Of a stretch of 64,000 bases of DNA, positions 10,741 through 22,739 are shown one piece after another (the first letter of the stretch is position 1; each line of letters starts with the position of its first letter). The translations under genes were made by a program, and so were the position numbers. The DNA is from Deroplatys truncata (lineage: Eukaryota > Arthropoda > Insecta > Mantodea > Mantidae): the NCBI GenBank assembly GCA_030765065.1, contig CM060984.1, forward strand, positions 98,189,488 through 98,253,487. Direction: 5' to 3'. The notes beneath the pieces are model-generated. The model did not search any database, had not been told where the DNA came from, and saw nothing but the letters and a program-made list of their open reading frames with translations.

Positions 10741-12270
10741 ATCATGACAATATCTCTGTAACTTTCAAGCCTTAATCATAAAAATAATTAATTTCCTACC
10801 AAGCAATTCATGAAAGCTCAAAATTTTAGATAATTGAACAGCAGGAATAAAGAAAATGCTTTTCAACTATTACTTGATGCAATAAATAAATAGTTTGAAA
10901 CTTCTTACACCGGTTGTAATACATGTAAATGTAGGGTTAAAGAGGGATTAAATGATGAAAGTGTGCCAAAAATGAAATCGTTAGCATTTGTGCAGTCACA
11001 TTCATTTTAATTTCTTCTTTATTTTTATGTATATTTTATCAATATAGGCACTACATTACACCTTGGATATAATTTTTAAAATAGTACTGTATCTTTCATT
11101 TATTATTTTGAATCATGCAGCAGTACATATAAAAAAATTCAAAACTCCTAACACTTTGGGATAGAGAGGTAAAACTTTAGCCCATCTTTTAGGGGACGTT
11201 TTGCTCTGCAATTGTTACTACTGTAGGTGTGACAGTCATGTGGTTTCTTTCTTTATAAATATTAAAATTTTTGCCTTAAGCAGCTATCTGTGAATGTCAT
11301 TTTCTGGTATAAATCACCCATTTTCTGTGACACTATTTAAGACAGATAAATTAAATTATAGGATAATAAAGGTAACCTCTTAAGTGCTTTAAAAGATCTT
11401 CTTTGGTATTAATAACATTATGATTTTAAAAAGCAATTGCTGGATAAATTTTGACCAAAAGTTGGAATAGTTAAGAAAAATTATCCAATCTTCCCTAATA
11501 AAAACCTTACTGAATAAAAGTAGATCAGTAGGCTTAAAAGGTATGCATCTACATTGTGTAAAAATGTCAGTCTGATATTTAAAATGTATCTGAGATACTG
11601 ATTAGTAAATTTTGGTAGATTTAACATTGAATTATCTCTAAATGCATTGCTCTGTGAGTGTTACACCATATTTGCATTTAGTCTTATGGTAGGTATCGTA
11701 AGCAAATTTCAAACTTCATCTACATACAACAAGGAGCAAAACTTGTGTTCATAAGTAGAAAATCTCTCTTCTTTATTGGACCATTCATGGAAATTGTACG
11801 ACTAGAAGATGATCGATTTTCTCAGCCCATTGTGACGCCCGCCGACTGACTGATGTTAGGTGGGGAACGGGAGGTATGAAGCTACAGGGTTACTGTAACT
11901 GCTTTTAAGTGAACATAATATGTAATTATAATTCTATCTGATGTTGCCATTGTGTGACTTTAGTGAATCCATTTCTATGATACAGAGAAGCGACAATTTC
12001 TCTTAGTGGAATGCTGTAACATAAAGATAACATCAATCATGATCCAGTTATACTAGAAAGTCACATAATATTTGGAAGTCTACTGTTGTATTCTTTCCTA
12101 ATTCCACAGAGAAAAAAGACGTTCTTGTAAAGACCTTTACATTTATGTGAAATTTTGTGTATTGTGATTCTATATGATTTAAAACCAACTTTCTGAAAAA
12201 AGACCCCCAAATTGGCTTTACATTTCAGCTTTAGATATATGTAACATTTTACAAAATGTAAATATTCATT
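10741..12270. other. unassigned sequence
   Basis: A 1.5 kb AT-rich block with no coding signature, repeat family or RNA gene that I recognise. Confidence 0.4.
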
Positions 12271-12995
12271 TTACTTTCTCTATCGTTTAACTATGTTAAA
12301 CAGTGGAAATATTCTATTTCATGCAAAAATTCGGCAAAAAGATTTCACTGAAATACACACTTGATATCGGAACCAGTAAATGAAGCCAAACGTTTTTAAC
12401 AAAGAGCCATGTGTGTTTTTGTAAACAGTATAACTCAAAAACGAAAAGTTGTATAAATGCCAAACTCCAACAATGGGTCTAGAATAAATATTTTTAGGAT
12501 GAACACGAAGTTTTTTCACCAAATCCTCCAATACAAATCAAGTGTTTACATGAAAAATTTTCATTTAGATATTTTTACTTACCCCAAAAAAAAAACAGTT
12601 CATAACAGTTTTGAATTAAAATTTATGTTCGAGGTACTGCCATGTCAAATAAATTTTTATCCATGAATTTCCGTTAATAGGCTGTGAAGTCATTTTCATT
12701 GTGATTGCAATTGGTGTAACTTTACGTATATGAGAAACTAAGGTATAGACAAAAATCTACTGATAGATTAAAGCTCTTTGAAATATAGGTACAGTTCATC
12801 AAGTAAGCTTTTTATAGCATTAGTAGATTTTTAAATATTCTTTGTATTATGTTTAGATTTTCTGTGGCTGAAATCTATGTTGGTCCCTATGAATACATCC
12901 GACATGAGGTCATAACAAAGGAAAATCCACTTGAAACAGCTGACTATCGTTTCCATATATTGCATGTAGCTAAGCGATACGAGTATGTTACTACT
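12271..12995 (+). mobile_element. diverged HINE-like element
   Basis: Begins TTACTTTCTCTATCG and can be followed through GATTTCACTG, the region of TGTAAACAGTATAACTCAAAAACG, and GACTATCG. The right end with the stem-loop is not present. Confidence 0.6.
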
Positions 12996-13190
12996 TTCCT
13001 ATAGTCTTAATGTGAATGTGTAGGAGAAATACACTTTACATGAGTATTATAAGATATAAAGGATACCTATGTGCTGATAATGTGCAGAGAAAATCATGTA
13101 CCACATGAGACTTTTATGCTAAACTGTACTTTGTGACCTTTTAAACCAGACCGTTACTCTCAATAAGTAGAATTGTATAGTAACACTTAC

Positions 13191-13700
13191 CAAGCGAATT
13201 GGTTCCGCGGTAACGTGTTAGGCTCGCATTCGGGAGGTTCCGATTTCGATTCCCGTCCTTGGGGTTTTAGTGGTTTTCCCTGATCAGTAGACGAATGCTG
13301 GAAGGGATTTCTGATCTACTACAATTTCCTTTCCCTGCTTTTCCTTACATCCCGTTTCAGGTTTGCTCCCAGGTTTCGTGGTGTGTGACGGTGCCGAACA
13401 GATGGTGCGTATGCTTGTTGAAAGGGATGAGTTATTCTCCGTGGAGACTAGAGGGCTGGTTGGAGGGTCGTTCATCGCTCCCTCCAGGTAGCTCCACTAG
13501 TGGGACGGGTTAGGGTCTTCCGTGCGTCTCTGTGGCCTGTCTGCCTGCGGGCTGTAGCCTCCTGTGGTTCCTTCACTTCATCCCTTCCTGCTAGGGAGGG
13601 TCGTGGTAGGTCGCAATGTGCGAGTTATTCGCCTCCGTTGTATACCCTACACCCTAATACTGTTCCACGAAACGTTGCTGGCGACTCTATAAAAAGTAGG
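13191..13700 (+). mobile_element. tRNA-headed SINE, GC-richer than surroundings
   Basis: The head CCGCGGTAACGTGTTAGGCT and a B-box-like GGTTCCGATTTCGATTCCC match the head of the SINE at 54507. The body is distinctly GC-rich. Three overlapping short frames inside are judged non-coding. The far end is approximate. Confidence 0.6.
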
Positions 13701-14015
13701 CAAATAAATGTATTCAATTAAATTCTGATTCACGTTGAATCTTTGCCTAGAAATGATTTCAAACCAGATAGTACGAATCTTTTACAAGGGATGTGTAGAA
13801 ATAACCATCAACTATTTATTATTTATCACAAGTCCATTATAAATCATTCATTTCAACGGAGGGGGGGCCTTAAGGAGTATCATATCTTTTCACACAAGTT
13901 ACCAAGATGTCTAACCAGAAAAAGTTAAATATGCAACATCGAATATTTTCGAAACAGTTAATGCTACGAAATATACCACAGGACACAAATTGTATATTTT
14001 AATGCACTCTACCTC
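13701..14015. other. unassigned sequence
   Basis: Nothing recognised. Confidence 0.4.
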
Positions 14016-14610
14016 TTACTTTCTCTATCACGTACCTAGTACGGTATTAGAGAAAGTACTGTACTCTACGCAAAAAAATAGATATCGAGATTTTACCGGA
14101 AATACACGTTTTGAAAACCTCTGATCCCCAAAAGCAGCATTATTTATAAAAGGTTCCGTATCTTTCTGTGTATGTGTGTCTGAACTGCAAAACTTAAAAT
14201 GAAATGTCGGATAAATACATAGAGTAGTGCGGGGCAAAAGTACGCGACGGGTAAGAGTACGCACAAGGGATATTTATAGGAAGACGGCCGTGCAATTGGC
14301 AGCACTGTATGCTGTTGGAAGAATTACATGGCCGATAGCCTCTCTACATAGTTTCGTTGTGCTGGTGTGTTTCGTCTTTAAACTAAGAGGTAAGATTGAA
14401 AATCATTCATCTTGATGTTATTTTTCGTGGTTTTGGAAACGTGATTGAACTATTAGAAATGTGGGACAGGTATTTTAGCATTATGTCATTTCTCAGACAA
14501 ATTTCTGTAATAACGTGTGGTGGCTTGGCCATTGTGTGAAACTGGCCACAGATGGCAGTACGGTCTGGGAAATGTTAAAGACGACAATGGGGCAAGAGTA
14601 CGAACTGTGG

Positions 14611-14648
14611 AGTGGGGCAAAAGTACGCGTGCGTACTTTTGCCCCACT
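14611..14648. repeat. perfect 18-bp palindrome of the terminal motif
   Basis: AGTGGGGCAAAAGTACGC and its exact complement are separated by GT. Each arm is the outer terminal motif of the element, placed head to head about 385 bp inside the left end. It could be a paired transposase-binding site, or the scar of one element copy inserted next to another. Confidence 0.9.
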
Positions 14649-14749
14649 GTTTCATTTGTACAATACATTTAATTTAAATGCTGTACGTGTATTTATAATG
14701 TTGCTAATTAATATTTCTTTTTTAATTATTAAGTTAATTTGTATTTCAG

Positions 14750-14874
14750 GGTATATAAAAAAAACTGACCGAAAACCATATGACAAAGCAGAAGCTAGGA
14801 CAAGGCTTTTCGAAATGAAATGTTGCACAGCATCTTGGTATATCCGAAGGAGCACTAAGAAAACGACTTTAACT
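14750..14874 (+). pseudogene. pogo-like transposase exon with psq-type helix-turn-helix
   Basis: The segment lies between a plausible acceptor (TTTCAG at 14744-14749) and donor (CTGGTATAT at 14872). It encodes PYDKAEARTR and, after a +1 shift, VAQHLGISEGALRKRL, a clear helix-turn-helix with a short recognition helix as in pogo/Tigger transposases. In active relatives this domain binds the terminal repeats. The shift between the two pieces breaks the frame, so no intact DNA-binding domain is made. Confidence 0.65.
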
Positions 14875-15054
14875 GGTATATGGTCTCTTTTACTTTATTC
14901 TATATAATCTATACTATAGACAAATATTTTAAAATTTTCTAATACAGTAGATAAAATATTAAAATGCAAAGCAAAGCAATTGTAGTTCGTTTTCCAAGTT
15001 AAAAATACAATTAAAATATGTATCTTATACCTATGTGTATTTCTATTCTTGCAG

Positions 15055-15420
15055 GGTTTCGGTGTGTCAAAGTTGGGACGTTTTGCTGCAGTGTTTACTG
15101 AACAGCATGCGAAGGAATTGGCAGAGCTTTGCCGACTCCTTGACTCTCACGTTTATAGTTTAACATTGAAGGATTTGCGTAGAACTGGCATTTCAGTTGC
15201 TGACATTAGCAAGGTAATCCATCCATTTAACAAGGACAGCAAATTAGCTGGTAGAGACTGGACACTAAAATTTATGAAACTGCACAAACTATCACTCAGT
15301 GTTCACACCAAAACAAGTCTTTCTCGAGTTATGGGCTTTAATAAAGCTCAAGTTTCCTTGTTTTTTGATAATCTGGAACAAATGATGGATCAATACAAGT
15401 TCTATCAAGAATGTATAATA
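15055..15420 (+). pseudogene. pogo-like transposase CENP-B-type DNA-binding region
   Basis: After the second candidate intron a frame begins GFGVSKLGRFAAVFT and continues through RDWTLKFMKLHKLSL. The W-x-x-x-F-x-x-R/L pattern is that of the second helix-turn-helix (CENP-B/Tc5 type) in pogo-family transposases. About 120 codons are open. A shift near 15400 moves the catalytic start, NMDES, which holds the first aspartate, into another frame. The domain looks complete in sequence but is separated from the catalytic core by the frameshift. Confidence 0.75.
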
Positions 15421-15881
15421 TGGATGAATCAGAATAAGCACTGTCCCTAATAAGACTCCTAAGGTTGTATCACCTACTGGTAAGAAAGCAGTTGGAACAA
15501 TTGTTTCTACAGAAAGAGGAAATTTAACAACTTTTGTTTGGCAGTCAGCGCAGTGGAAATTATGTTCCCCCAGCCATAATATTTGCAAGAAAAAGAGCTA
15601 AACAAGAATTCATGCACGGAACTCCACCAGGTTCAATCATGATGTGCTCAGATAGTGGATACATCAACAGTGAGCTATTTTCTGAGTGGCTGAAGCATTT
15701 TCAGAAGCATGTAAGAGGAAGCATGGAGAATCCAATACATCTGGTGCTAGATAACCACATATCCCATATAAACTTGGAAGCAATTGTCTACTACAGACAC
15801 AATGGTATTCATCTATTATCGATTCCTCCCGATACTTCACATAGGTTGCAGCCCCTTGACAGATCATTTTTAAGCCATTAA
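15421..15881 (+). pseudogene. pogo-like transposase DDE catalytic domain
   Basis: Read across a shift, the region carries NMDES (first catalytic D), then a conserved block with VPPAIIFARKR, then LVLDNHISH (second D) and IPPDTSHRLQPLDRSFL (third acidic residue region). This order and the spacing match the DDE_1 domain that cuts and joins DNA at TA in pogo/Tigger elements. The stretch from 15534 to 15881 is open for 115 codons. The upstream part is in a different frame, so the domain cannot be made as one chain without repair of the sequence. Confidence 0.8.
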
Positions 15882-16310
15882 AAGATCTATATTCTGCAAT
15901 GTGTGACAAATGGTTACTAAATAGCCCAGGACGTGTAATAACACAATTTCAATTGCAGAGGAAAGACGAACAACAAAGAAGTAAGAGAAGTCAAAAATCG
16001 GAAGTACTGACTAGCTCACCCTTTAAAAGAAGATTGGAAATGAATCAAGCCTTAAGTCATCCAGTGCTTCAAAACACGTCAAGCGTGATGTAACAAAATC
16101 TGCACAAAAGGATACGAGGCCCAAAAGGATCAAATGCCATTCAATCCTTCCCAAAGCGTCAACTTCAACTTCAAATGAGAAAATCCACTGTCCAGGATGG
16201 GACGGGGAGTATGTTGAACCACCGGAAGAGGACTGTATTCAGTGCCAAAAGTGTGCAGAATGGTGGCATGTAGCTTGTTCCAACCAGGAGGGAGGCAGAA
16301 AATTTATCTA
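15882..16310 (+). pseudogene. pogo-like transposase C-terminus with degenerate PHD-like finger
   Basis: This continues from the DDE domain with WLLNSPGRVITQF, a charged linker, then a Cys/His cluster: QCQKCAEWWHVACS preceded by a single cysteine where a C-x2-C would be expected. A stop at 16308-16310 removes the final cysteine pair. The cluster corresponds to the complete finger at 1840-1960 in pogo-like element 1, suggesting the two elements belong to one lineage whose transposases end in a PHD-type finger. What it binds is not known from the sequence. Confidence 0.6.
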
Positions 16311-17514
16311 AGACTATTGTTAAAAATGAGAATATTTCAATCTTTTCTTTATTCAAATATTTTTATATTTAGGTTATCCTCTTATTCTTAGATAAATGAT
16401 GTCCAATATTAGTCAGACTAAGGTCCTTGATGTATTCTTATAATGTATTTCAAATTAGAGCACCAAGCTTTAAAATTAAACATTTGTATTTTCTGCGTAC
16501 TTTTACCCTATCTTATGCGTACTCTTACACCCATCTATGGGGCAAAAGTTCGCATGGATCACATTTTAATTAAACATTTATAAAACTATTTTTCACATGT
16601 AAAAACAAGTTTTAACCACTGTTTGTGATAAACGATAGAATAAAGATTGCATAATAAAAATTTCACATATACCGGCTAAATAGATACCGTTGCAGAGGTC
16701 TTGAAAGCTTAAGTGCGTACACTTGCCCCACATTACTCTACTTGGAATTCTAGCTCAGTGTCTTAAGATAAGTCACGAAGATTTTAAACATCTCCCCACG
16801 ATTCCAAACATTCCTTTCAATGGAACATATCAAAACGTTTAATTTTCCCAAAATGGGTCTAATTATTCTAATTAAAATTATATATATGAAGCCTATGAAG
16901 TCCTCTTCATTCGGAAGAAAATTTTGTTTAACTGGTAAAGCCTAAGAGAAAACGTACTGCACAAAAATGTAGAACACTTTTAATCAGACAACTTATTTCA
17001 AATAGGTATTCTTTGACACCAGCCATCTCCGAGATATCCGTTATTATGGGTTTGTATTTTTCAATGCTTTGTCATTTTAAATTGCTGTCACTATTCAATT
17101 GTTTCTCGCGAAGTCATGGACAAAGTATGGCAAGCATATAGTTACCCGCTTTTAAGCATCTGGCTATCGATCTGATTTCCTCTATCTCCCTTGTACCTAC
17201 AACGAAATGCGTAATTTAAGTATTTCTGCAAAAGTTGACCTCGATTAACATGTAGTAGACAGAAGAATAAGGTTTGTAAGATTAGTGTGTAGAAATAAAA
17301 ATAAAAATTAGTGGGTAGAGAAAGTCATACGAATGCAACATAAAATGTTTGTAGTAAATTTTCATCTAATTTGAAAATCCAATTGCAAATGAAGAGGCCT
17401 TCAAAGCTTATTTACAGATAACTCAATATATTATATTCCTCATATGAATACGTACAACATTTGTGCTTTACGAGATCAAAAGCCTAAAAGTTATTTGTCA
17501 TAAAATAAAACATA

Positions 17515-17758
17515 ATTAATTCAAATATACGGATTTATTTGGGAATGGTAAACTTCTGGAAAATCTTCACCTTGCATTCTTAAAATGTGAGTTAAGAAGA
17601 AACTTTGGTATTTATCCGAGTTTTCGTTTTTGAACTATGCTGTTCACGGAATGGGCTTTTTCTTTTATTAATTTTATTTCAGAGTAGCTATATTCACGAC
17701 GTATTCTTGATGAAATATCGATATTGAGTTTTTATTTTCTAAGTGCTACAGAAAGTAA
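17515..17758 (-). mobile_element. HINE-like fragment
   Basis: Only the part around the microsatellite and one terminus is left: TTTATCCGAGTTTTCGTTTT, GCTGTTCAC and a final ACAGAAAGTAAAA. Confidence 0.5.
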
Positions 17759-19464
17759 AAAATAACTGTTTTTATCAAACGTTTGGAGTGATATAGTCCA
17801 TGAACGTTGAGAAGAATAATGGCGAATTACTATAAAAATGTGTGTGCAAATGATATGTGAAGAAATTCTGATATCCTTTTATCGTAAGTATAGTAGTTTG
17901 ATAAAAAACTAAATTAAAGTATTACTTAAAATTTAATCTTTTGACGAAGCTTGGCAGTGCTGCATGCTATACGTAGTGTCTGGAAGAAAGATTATGACTA
18001 TGCCACATTAACTTAGCATCCTTAGACCTTAGCGTTTTAGAATTTTCTTTCGACAAAGAGCGTGTTTAAGTCATACAGCACATACCGAAAGAAATACTTG
18101 GATACGGTATGAATAATATGGAGAGGTAGGTCACATTGCCAGAGAGGCTGTGCGGATGTGCGCAGCACGTATTCCATAAAGGGCTCTCTACGTGTGGGTA
18201 GTGCTACAAAGATTAGTAATTCTTAGTAGCAATGTGTTAGAAGAAACAGATATTGTTTTCAACGCGTATTTAGTAGGTTATTCCTCATTTTCAGAGCCAT
18301 TAAAGCTGGAGTAACTTAAAAAGTTTTTTGTAGCTAAGTGGTTTACAGAACCAGTGAACGAAGGGAGTGGAAAGGGTAAGGCTGAACACCAATTACTGTT
18401 CCTGCTTGTTGGTAGCGAAATGCAAGGGACATGAAGAAGAGAGTAGAATGTTCTTTACAACTCGACCATGCCTTCCAATCCATATGCGAAGATAATCCAG
18501 GAAATAACAACCGTTTGCGCATTACCGCTGCACAGATCGCTGTCGGGCTTCTGTCCAAGGTCGAATGGTTTCCTCGACATCTTTTCTCAGTGATGAGCGA
18601 GTTTCAGTCGAAATAAGTTGTTATTGTGCTTTCTGTGATTGTTCAAATCAAATTGTGATACAATGTTCCGAATGCTTTTAGGTGAGAGTTATTAGATTAT
18701 GTACTCGGAAGTTGAAACCTAGTTCATTACAGTCAACTAAAGGAAGATTATGGTGATTCAGTAACTTATTAACTAAAGAAATGTGAGAAAGTGGTGTCAA
18801 ATGTTCAACAGTGGATGCACAAATGTGTGTGGCGAAACTCGACTCGGACGTTCGTGACTCATCATTAGTGCTGGAACAAATATCCTTTGGCTTACAATGT
18901 TTGCACGCAACGAGTTTGTATCGACAGTGCGACGAGGGGAAGGGGGTGCCACAGACAACCTGGAACTGGTCAAAGGTAAAACAGAACATAAACACAGACC
19001 CCAAGGTGGGCAACTCTACCATACAAGTAAGCAAACGAAACTAGACTGTCGACTGTGAAGCCCTGATTCCGTGTATTCAGTACGACGTCACGTATACTAG
19101 CTAAAGTGGTAATTATGTTCCTTCCTTGCCCGGTGGATGTTTGCACTTGCTCTACTCGTCATAGACAATTTGAAGAATCAAGTGAACCCCCCCTCCCAAA
19201 AAATAATGCAAGACAGATATGTAAAGATAGGTGAGTTACAGATTTCTTTCCCAAACATTTCTCTTTCTTTGCTTAGTGAAATTGTGTCCAAAAGCCTTGA
19301 ATTAATGGACTGCTGCAACAGACTACAACAAGGGAACTCTATTACTCGTGGACAGACATGACAAATGTTGTAATAACGGAGGTGATTATGTGAAGAAATG
19401 AAAGAAGCTTAAATTTTATGTGACATATCCTTTTTAATAAAATATTTTTCTGTGTACATTAAAG
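17759..19464. other. unassigned sequence
   Basis: No element recognised. Frames of 118 (minus, 18678-19034) and 77 residues (plus, 18811-19044) overlap on opposite strands with no known motif; I do not call either a gene. Confidence 0.4.
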
Positions 19465-19569
19465 CCAAATGGTCGTTACTTCCGGGTGATACACTTTTTT
19501 CTTAAGATAGCGGGCCATGTCTAAATTCAATGCATACACGAAAACAAAAGGAGAGCTTACACTGGTATA

Positions 19570-19922
19570 TAATCCTTATCTTCCCAGATAGCTAGGCTGC
19601 ACTTAAGGCTCTAAGTAGTCGTAAGGTAACGTCAGTTTTAAACTGCCTAAGCATGTTCACAAGTTTGGCTGAACAGATTGAAGTTCAACTCATCTGGGTT
19701 CCGGGTCATTGTGGTATACAGGGAAGTGAAAAAGCTGATAAACTTGCAAGACAAGGAGCAGCTTCACAATTTATTGGAACAGAGCTGGCTCTAAAAACAT
19801 CTCAATGCCTAGTAAGAAAGGCTATTAAGAACTGGTCCAAAACAGAACATCATAAAGCCTGGCTTAAAGCTCCAGAAACAAACTTGGCAAATTATTTATT
19901 AGAAAACCATGTAGGAAAATAG
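19570..19922 (+). pseudogene. LINE RNase H domain
   Basis: An early segment reads DS-stop-AALKALSSRKVTSVL, matching the SDSQAAL-like start of LINE RNase H domains with the glutamine codon turned into TAG. The open part continues with VQLIWVPGHCGIQGSEKADK, the strongly conserved RNase H segment containing the catalytic aspartate (A-D-K). In active elements this domain degrades the RNA strand after reverse transcription. Here the frame ends at 19922 shortly before the C-terminal segment. Confidence 0.8.
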
Positions 19923-19980
19923 CTGAAAGCTTACTTAAATATAACAGACTTCAGCTGAGAGACAGACATTTATTACAAAC

Positions 19981-20190
19981 ATGGAAATTCATGAGATAAA
20001 CACTAGACAAAAGGGTAACATCCATCATCCCAGTGCAAAGCTTTCTTGCTTCCAGAAAGGTGTATATTACGAGACCATAAAAATATTTAATACTCTCCCT
20101 AATGATCTTAAGAGAAAAGTTGACAATTTCAATGTCTTTAAAACTGCTGTTAAAGAGTACCTATGCTCAAAAGTATATTATTCTGTATAA
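19981..20190 (+). pseudogene. LINE ORF C-terminal segment
   Basis: The 69-codon frame starts MEIHEINTRQKGNIHHPSAK and continues with FQKGVYYETIKIFNTLP. This resembles the C-terminal segment shared by many insect endonuclease-reverse transcriptases, where NTR...H-x-P, FQKGVYY and FN-x-LP are typical. It ends in a normal stop ten codons after the last recognisable motif (FNVFKTAVKEYL). Its function is unknown even in the family. It lies 58 bp after the RNase H frame, so a frameshift probably separates the two. Confidence 0.65.
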
Positions 20191-20758
20191 GATTACCTGA
20201 ATGACAAATTATCCTGATGATAATACTTATATAGTTCTGTAAGTAGTATTAGTAAATATTAATGACAATTGCCAGTCATATTTGATGCCTGCTCTAGAAT
20301 TAATGAAGCTATTTAAATGTATGTATATTAAGAACTGACAGTAAATGCTATGCATTACAAATCAAATAGAACAAAATGATCAGACGAACAAAGGTAAAAT
20401 CCTAGTGAATGTTAAAATAACTTTTCTTGCCTATACGTATGTTAACCTTATAACAGTAAGGAGGTATTCAACTCTGTATAAAATTACGCTTGTTTTGCTT
20501 CATTTTGTATATAATATGTCTTTATTTTGTTTTAAATGTTCTGTATACTATGTAATATTTATATATATGTGTAACTTTATTGTACATTTCCTTGACACGC
20601 ATATAGTATGTGTCTATTTTATTTCAAATGTTCCATATTCTGTGTAATATTTATGTTTATATGTAATTTTTGTACATTTCCTTGACATGTTCTATGTTCA
20701 CAAGCCTTTACGGCTGCTAGTGAACTCACAGAATACAATCTAATCTAATCTAATCTAA

Positions 20759-21164
20759 GCTCTTGTAAGGCTTTGGCTCACAGGAGATATATTGCTTTTG
20801 GGGAAATGTTTTTAGAACCAGAAGAATTTGAAACGATATATGTTTAGAAACCATTCCTCGGTAAAGGGAGCAGACATAATGCATTGGGTTTAAAACGATA
20901 CAGGTAGTACAATAAGCCCAAGGCTGAGGTGCGACCGAGCATTGACGCCGAAGCAATCTGTATCGCATAAGACAAGACAAGACATCTATATCTTATACAT
21001 TAACTTGTTAAGTTTAAGAAGGCTTAGTTGTTGTAGGTAATGAAGTAAGTTAATTAAAATGGCACGTTTCAAACTTCACGCTAAATTATTCAATTCAGTT
21101 TTACTTTGTCCCGTATGGCTGGGCGGAATTATTTCATTCTTAAATTATTCTTCAATTAGCTCGA
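20759..21164. other. unassigned sequence
   Basis: Nothing recognised beyond a short GACAAGACAAGAC run near 20970. Confidence 0.4.
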
Positions 21165-21360
21165 GCCTACCTCTGTGGTGTAGGCGTAGAATGTCTGCCT
21201 CACATTCAAGAGGTATCTAATCTCGGTTAGGGTGAGTTACCCGGATAAGTCTTTTTTCGGGAGTTTCCCTTATTCTGAGAAAACGAATGTCCGTAACTCG
21301 CGTTACTCTAAGCTCTAAGGACCCCGGGCTCGTTTGAGCATCATTTCATCCATTTCATTC
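21165..21360 (+). mobile_element. tRNA-headed SINE
   Basis: The head CTGTGGTGTAGGCGTAGAAT has A-box-like spacing, followed by a degenerate B box (GGTATCTAATCTCGG) and a body with GAGTTTCCCTTATTCTGAG. The end is a short CATTTCATTCATT tract. Confidence 0.5.
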
Positions 21361-21907
21361 ATTGTCTTACATGTCATACCAGGCTAAAGGAGTTAAACCT
21401 GAAGCAAAAGAAAAAAGAAAGAAAACAAAAGAAATTAGTTCCAACCCTCAGGATTGTTTACTAGTTGTTCTTCTAGCTCTATCTCAAGCCTTCCTACTGA
21501 GGGAGTTCTATTCCCAGTAGAAGCAGCAAAATTTAGTATAGAACACGATGCATGGCGGATTGCAAACCTAAGCCATTGGTATTTTGCATCAATTCCAACA
21601 CTACGGATGTCATAGCTATAAGTCGTTAAACGTTAGCACGTTTTCGCAAATTAGCTGAGAGACCAGAATACTGATACGTGTTACTGTCGAGAGCAAAAAC
21701 ATGTATACTGTACAGCGTTACTATAAACAAACAGGCAAGTACTCGTCATTCTATCCTAAGAGAGGATCTAGAAAAATGACTGAGGAGATTCAGAAAACTA
21801 GCATACGAAGTAAAATCTTATTATGAAATAATAGTAATAATAAAGAACGCAATATTTTTTTTATATTCGCACCATATAAAACTAAACTTCTGATGATGAT
21901 AACAACA
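21361..21907. other. unassigned sequence
   Basis: Nothing recognised. Confidence 0.4.
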
Positions 21908-21908
21908 A

Positions 21909-21969
<61 letters not shown>
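21908..21969. repeat. (ATA)n microsatellite
   Basis: About twenty uninterrupted AAT-type units. Confidence 0.95.
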
Positions 21970-22739
21970 TGACTAAAGAGAAAGTAGTTTTTAATTTCAA
22001 CATAGTGTTCCAAAACTAATTTTGTACTTTCATATAGCATGATTAAGATTTATAGAGATAGTTAATTTTGTATATAAATTGATAATATTGATTAAATGCA
22101 TTTATTGGAAGAACCGGTGGAAGGGGGTTATTCAGTGCAAAGACTATTCTAAAAACGAATAATATAATTTTATTTTGTGAGCACTTATTTTTGCGAAAAA
22201 AAATAAAATTTCCCACTGTTATTCCCATTTATTTAATATATAGAATGATAAGACAACTTCTATTGGAGTTCATAAACAGGGCAACCTATTTACATTTTTA
22301 CATTTAAGCACCATATTTTGTCATCATTTTCCATTTTTCTTCCTTCCGCAACTTCGGTAAAATCATCTTTACAACATTCACGTCGTTCTATTTGTTTTAT
22401 TAAATGGTTACGCAAATAAGATAGTTTAGTTATTAGTATCGTTTATCTGATATTCAAATCAAATGCTTTACTTTGTTTTATTGCAGCTTTTTTAATTATT
22501 AAATAAAACTACTCATTTCAGTGTTTTCATTCTCACTGCATAGCTTTTGTATTTTATAGATATAAAGTAATGTACCTGTTGGTTTCTATTAAGTACACAA
22601 TAAGTAAAGGTATAAGTGAAAACATTTATTTGCTTTTATTGTTTCATTGAAACTTAAACCAGAGTATTTGGGTTTTAGTTTCTATCTAAAGTTAAACATT
22701 TCGCTGTAAATGTACGAACAGTTATTTTGGAAATTAAAC
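21970..22739. other. unassigned AT-rich sequence
   Basis: Nothing recognised. Confidence 0.4.

Larger units (their letters stand above)
14227..16733 (+). mobile_element. pogo-like DNA transposon, nearly full length but inactive
   Basis: Terminal repeats read GTGCGGGGCAAAAGTACGC on the left and, complemented, ATGTGGGGCAAGTGTACGC on the right. TA lies outside both (14225-14226, 16734-16735). All expected transposase parts are present in order on the plus strand (psq-type HTH, CENP-B-type HTH, DDE domain, C-terminal zinc finger), with two candidate introns (donor at 14390 to acceptor at 14749; donor at 14875 to acceptor at 15054). At least two frameshifts and the loss of half the zinc finger make it dead. 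Several copies of the end motif lie inside each end. Confidence 0.85.
14016..17345 (+). mobile_element. HINE-like element split by pogo-like element 2
   Basis: The left part (14016-14224) begins TTACTTTCTCTATCACG; the right part (16736-17345) resumes in the family's internal order (AGTGTCTTAAGATAAG, ACATCTCCCC) and ends GGTAGAGAAAGTCATACGAATG. The interruption is exactly the TA-flanked element described next. Confidence 0.7.
19465..20758 (+). mobile_element. LINE 3' end with RNase H domain and simple-repeat tail
   Basis: Three pieces lie in order: an RNase H domain (about 19570-19922), a short conserved C-terminal piece (19981-20190), and a 570-bp 3' untranslated region ending in four TCTAA-like units at 20738-20758. 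The 5' part is missing, as is usual for target-primed reverse transcription. A stop in the early RNase H segment marks it as dead. Confidence 0.75.

Noticed and set aside
13284-13928. Several overlapping frames in a GC-rich block
   Set aside because: They lie in or beside a SINE; high GC alone makes open frames more likely.
18678-19044. Opposite-strand frames of 118 and 77 residues as a host gene
   Set aside because: No motif, no splice structure and no repeat relation could be seen; left as unassigned sequence.
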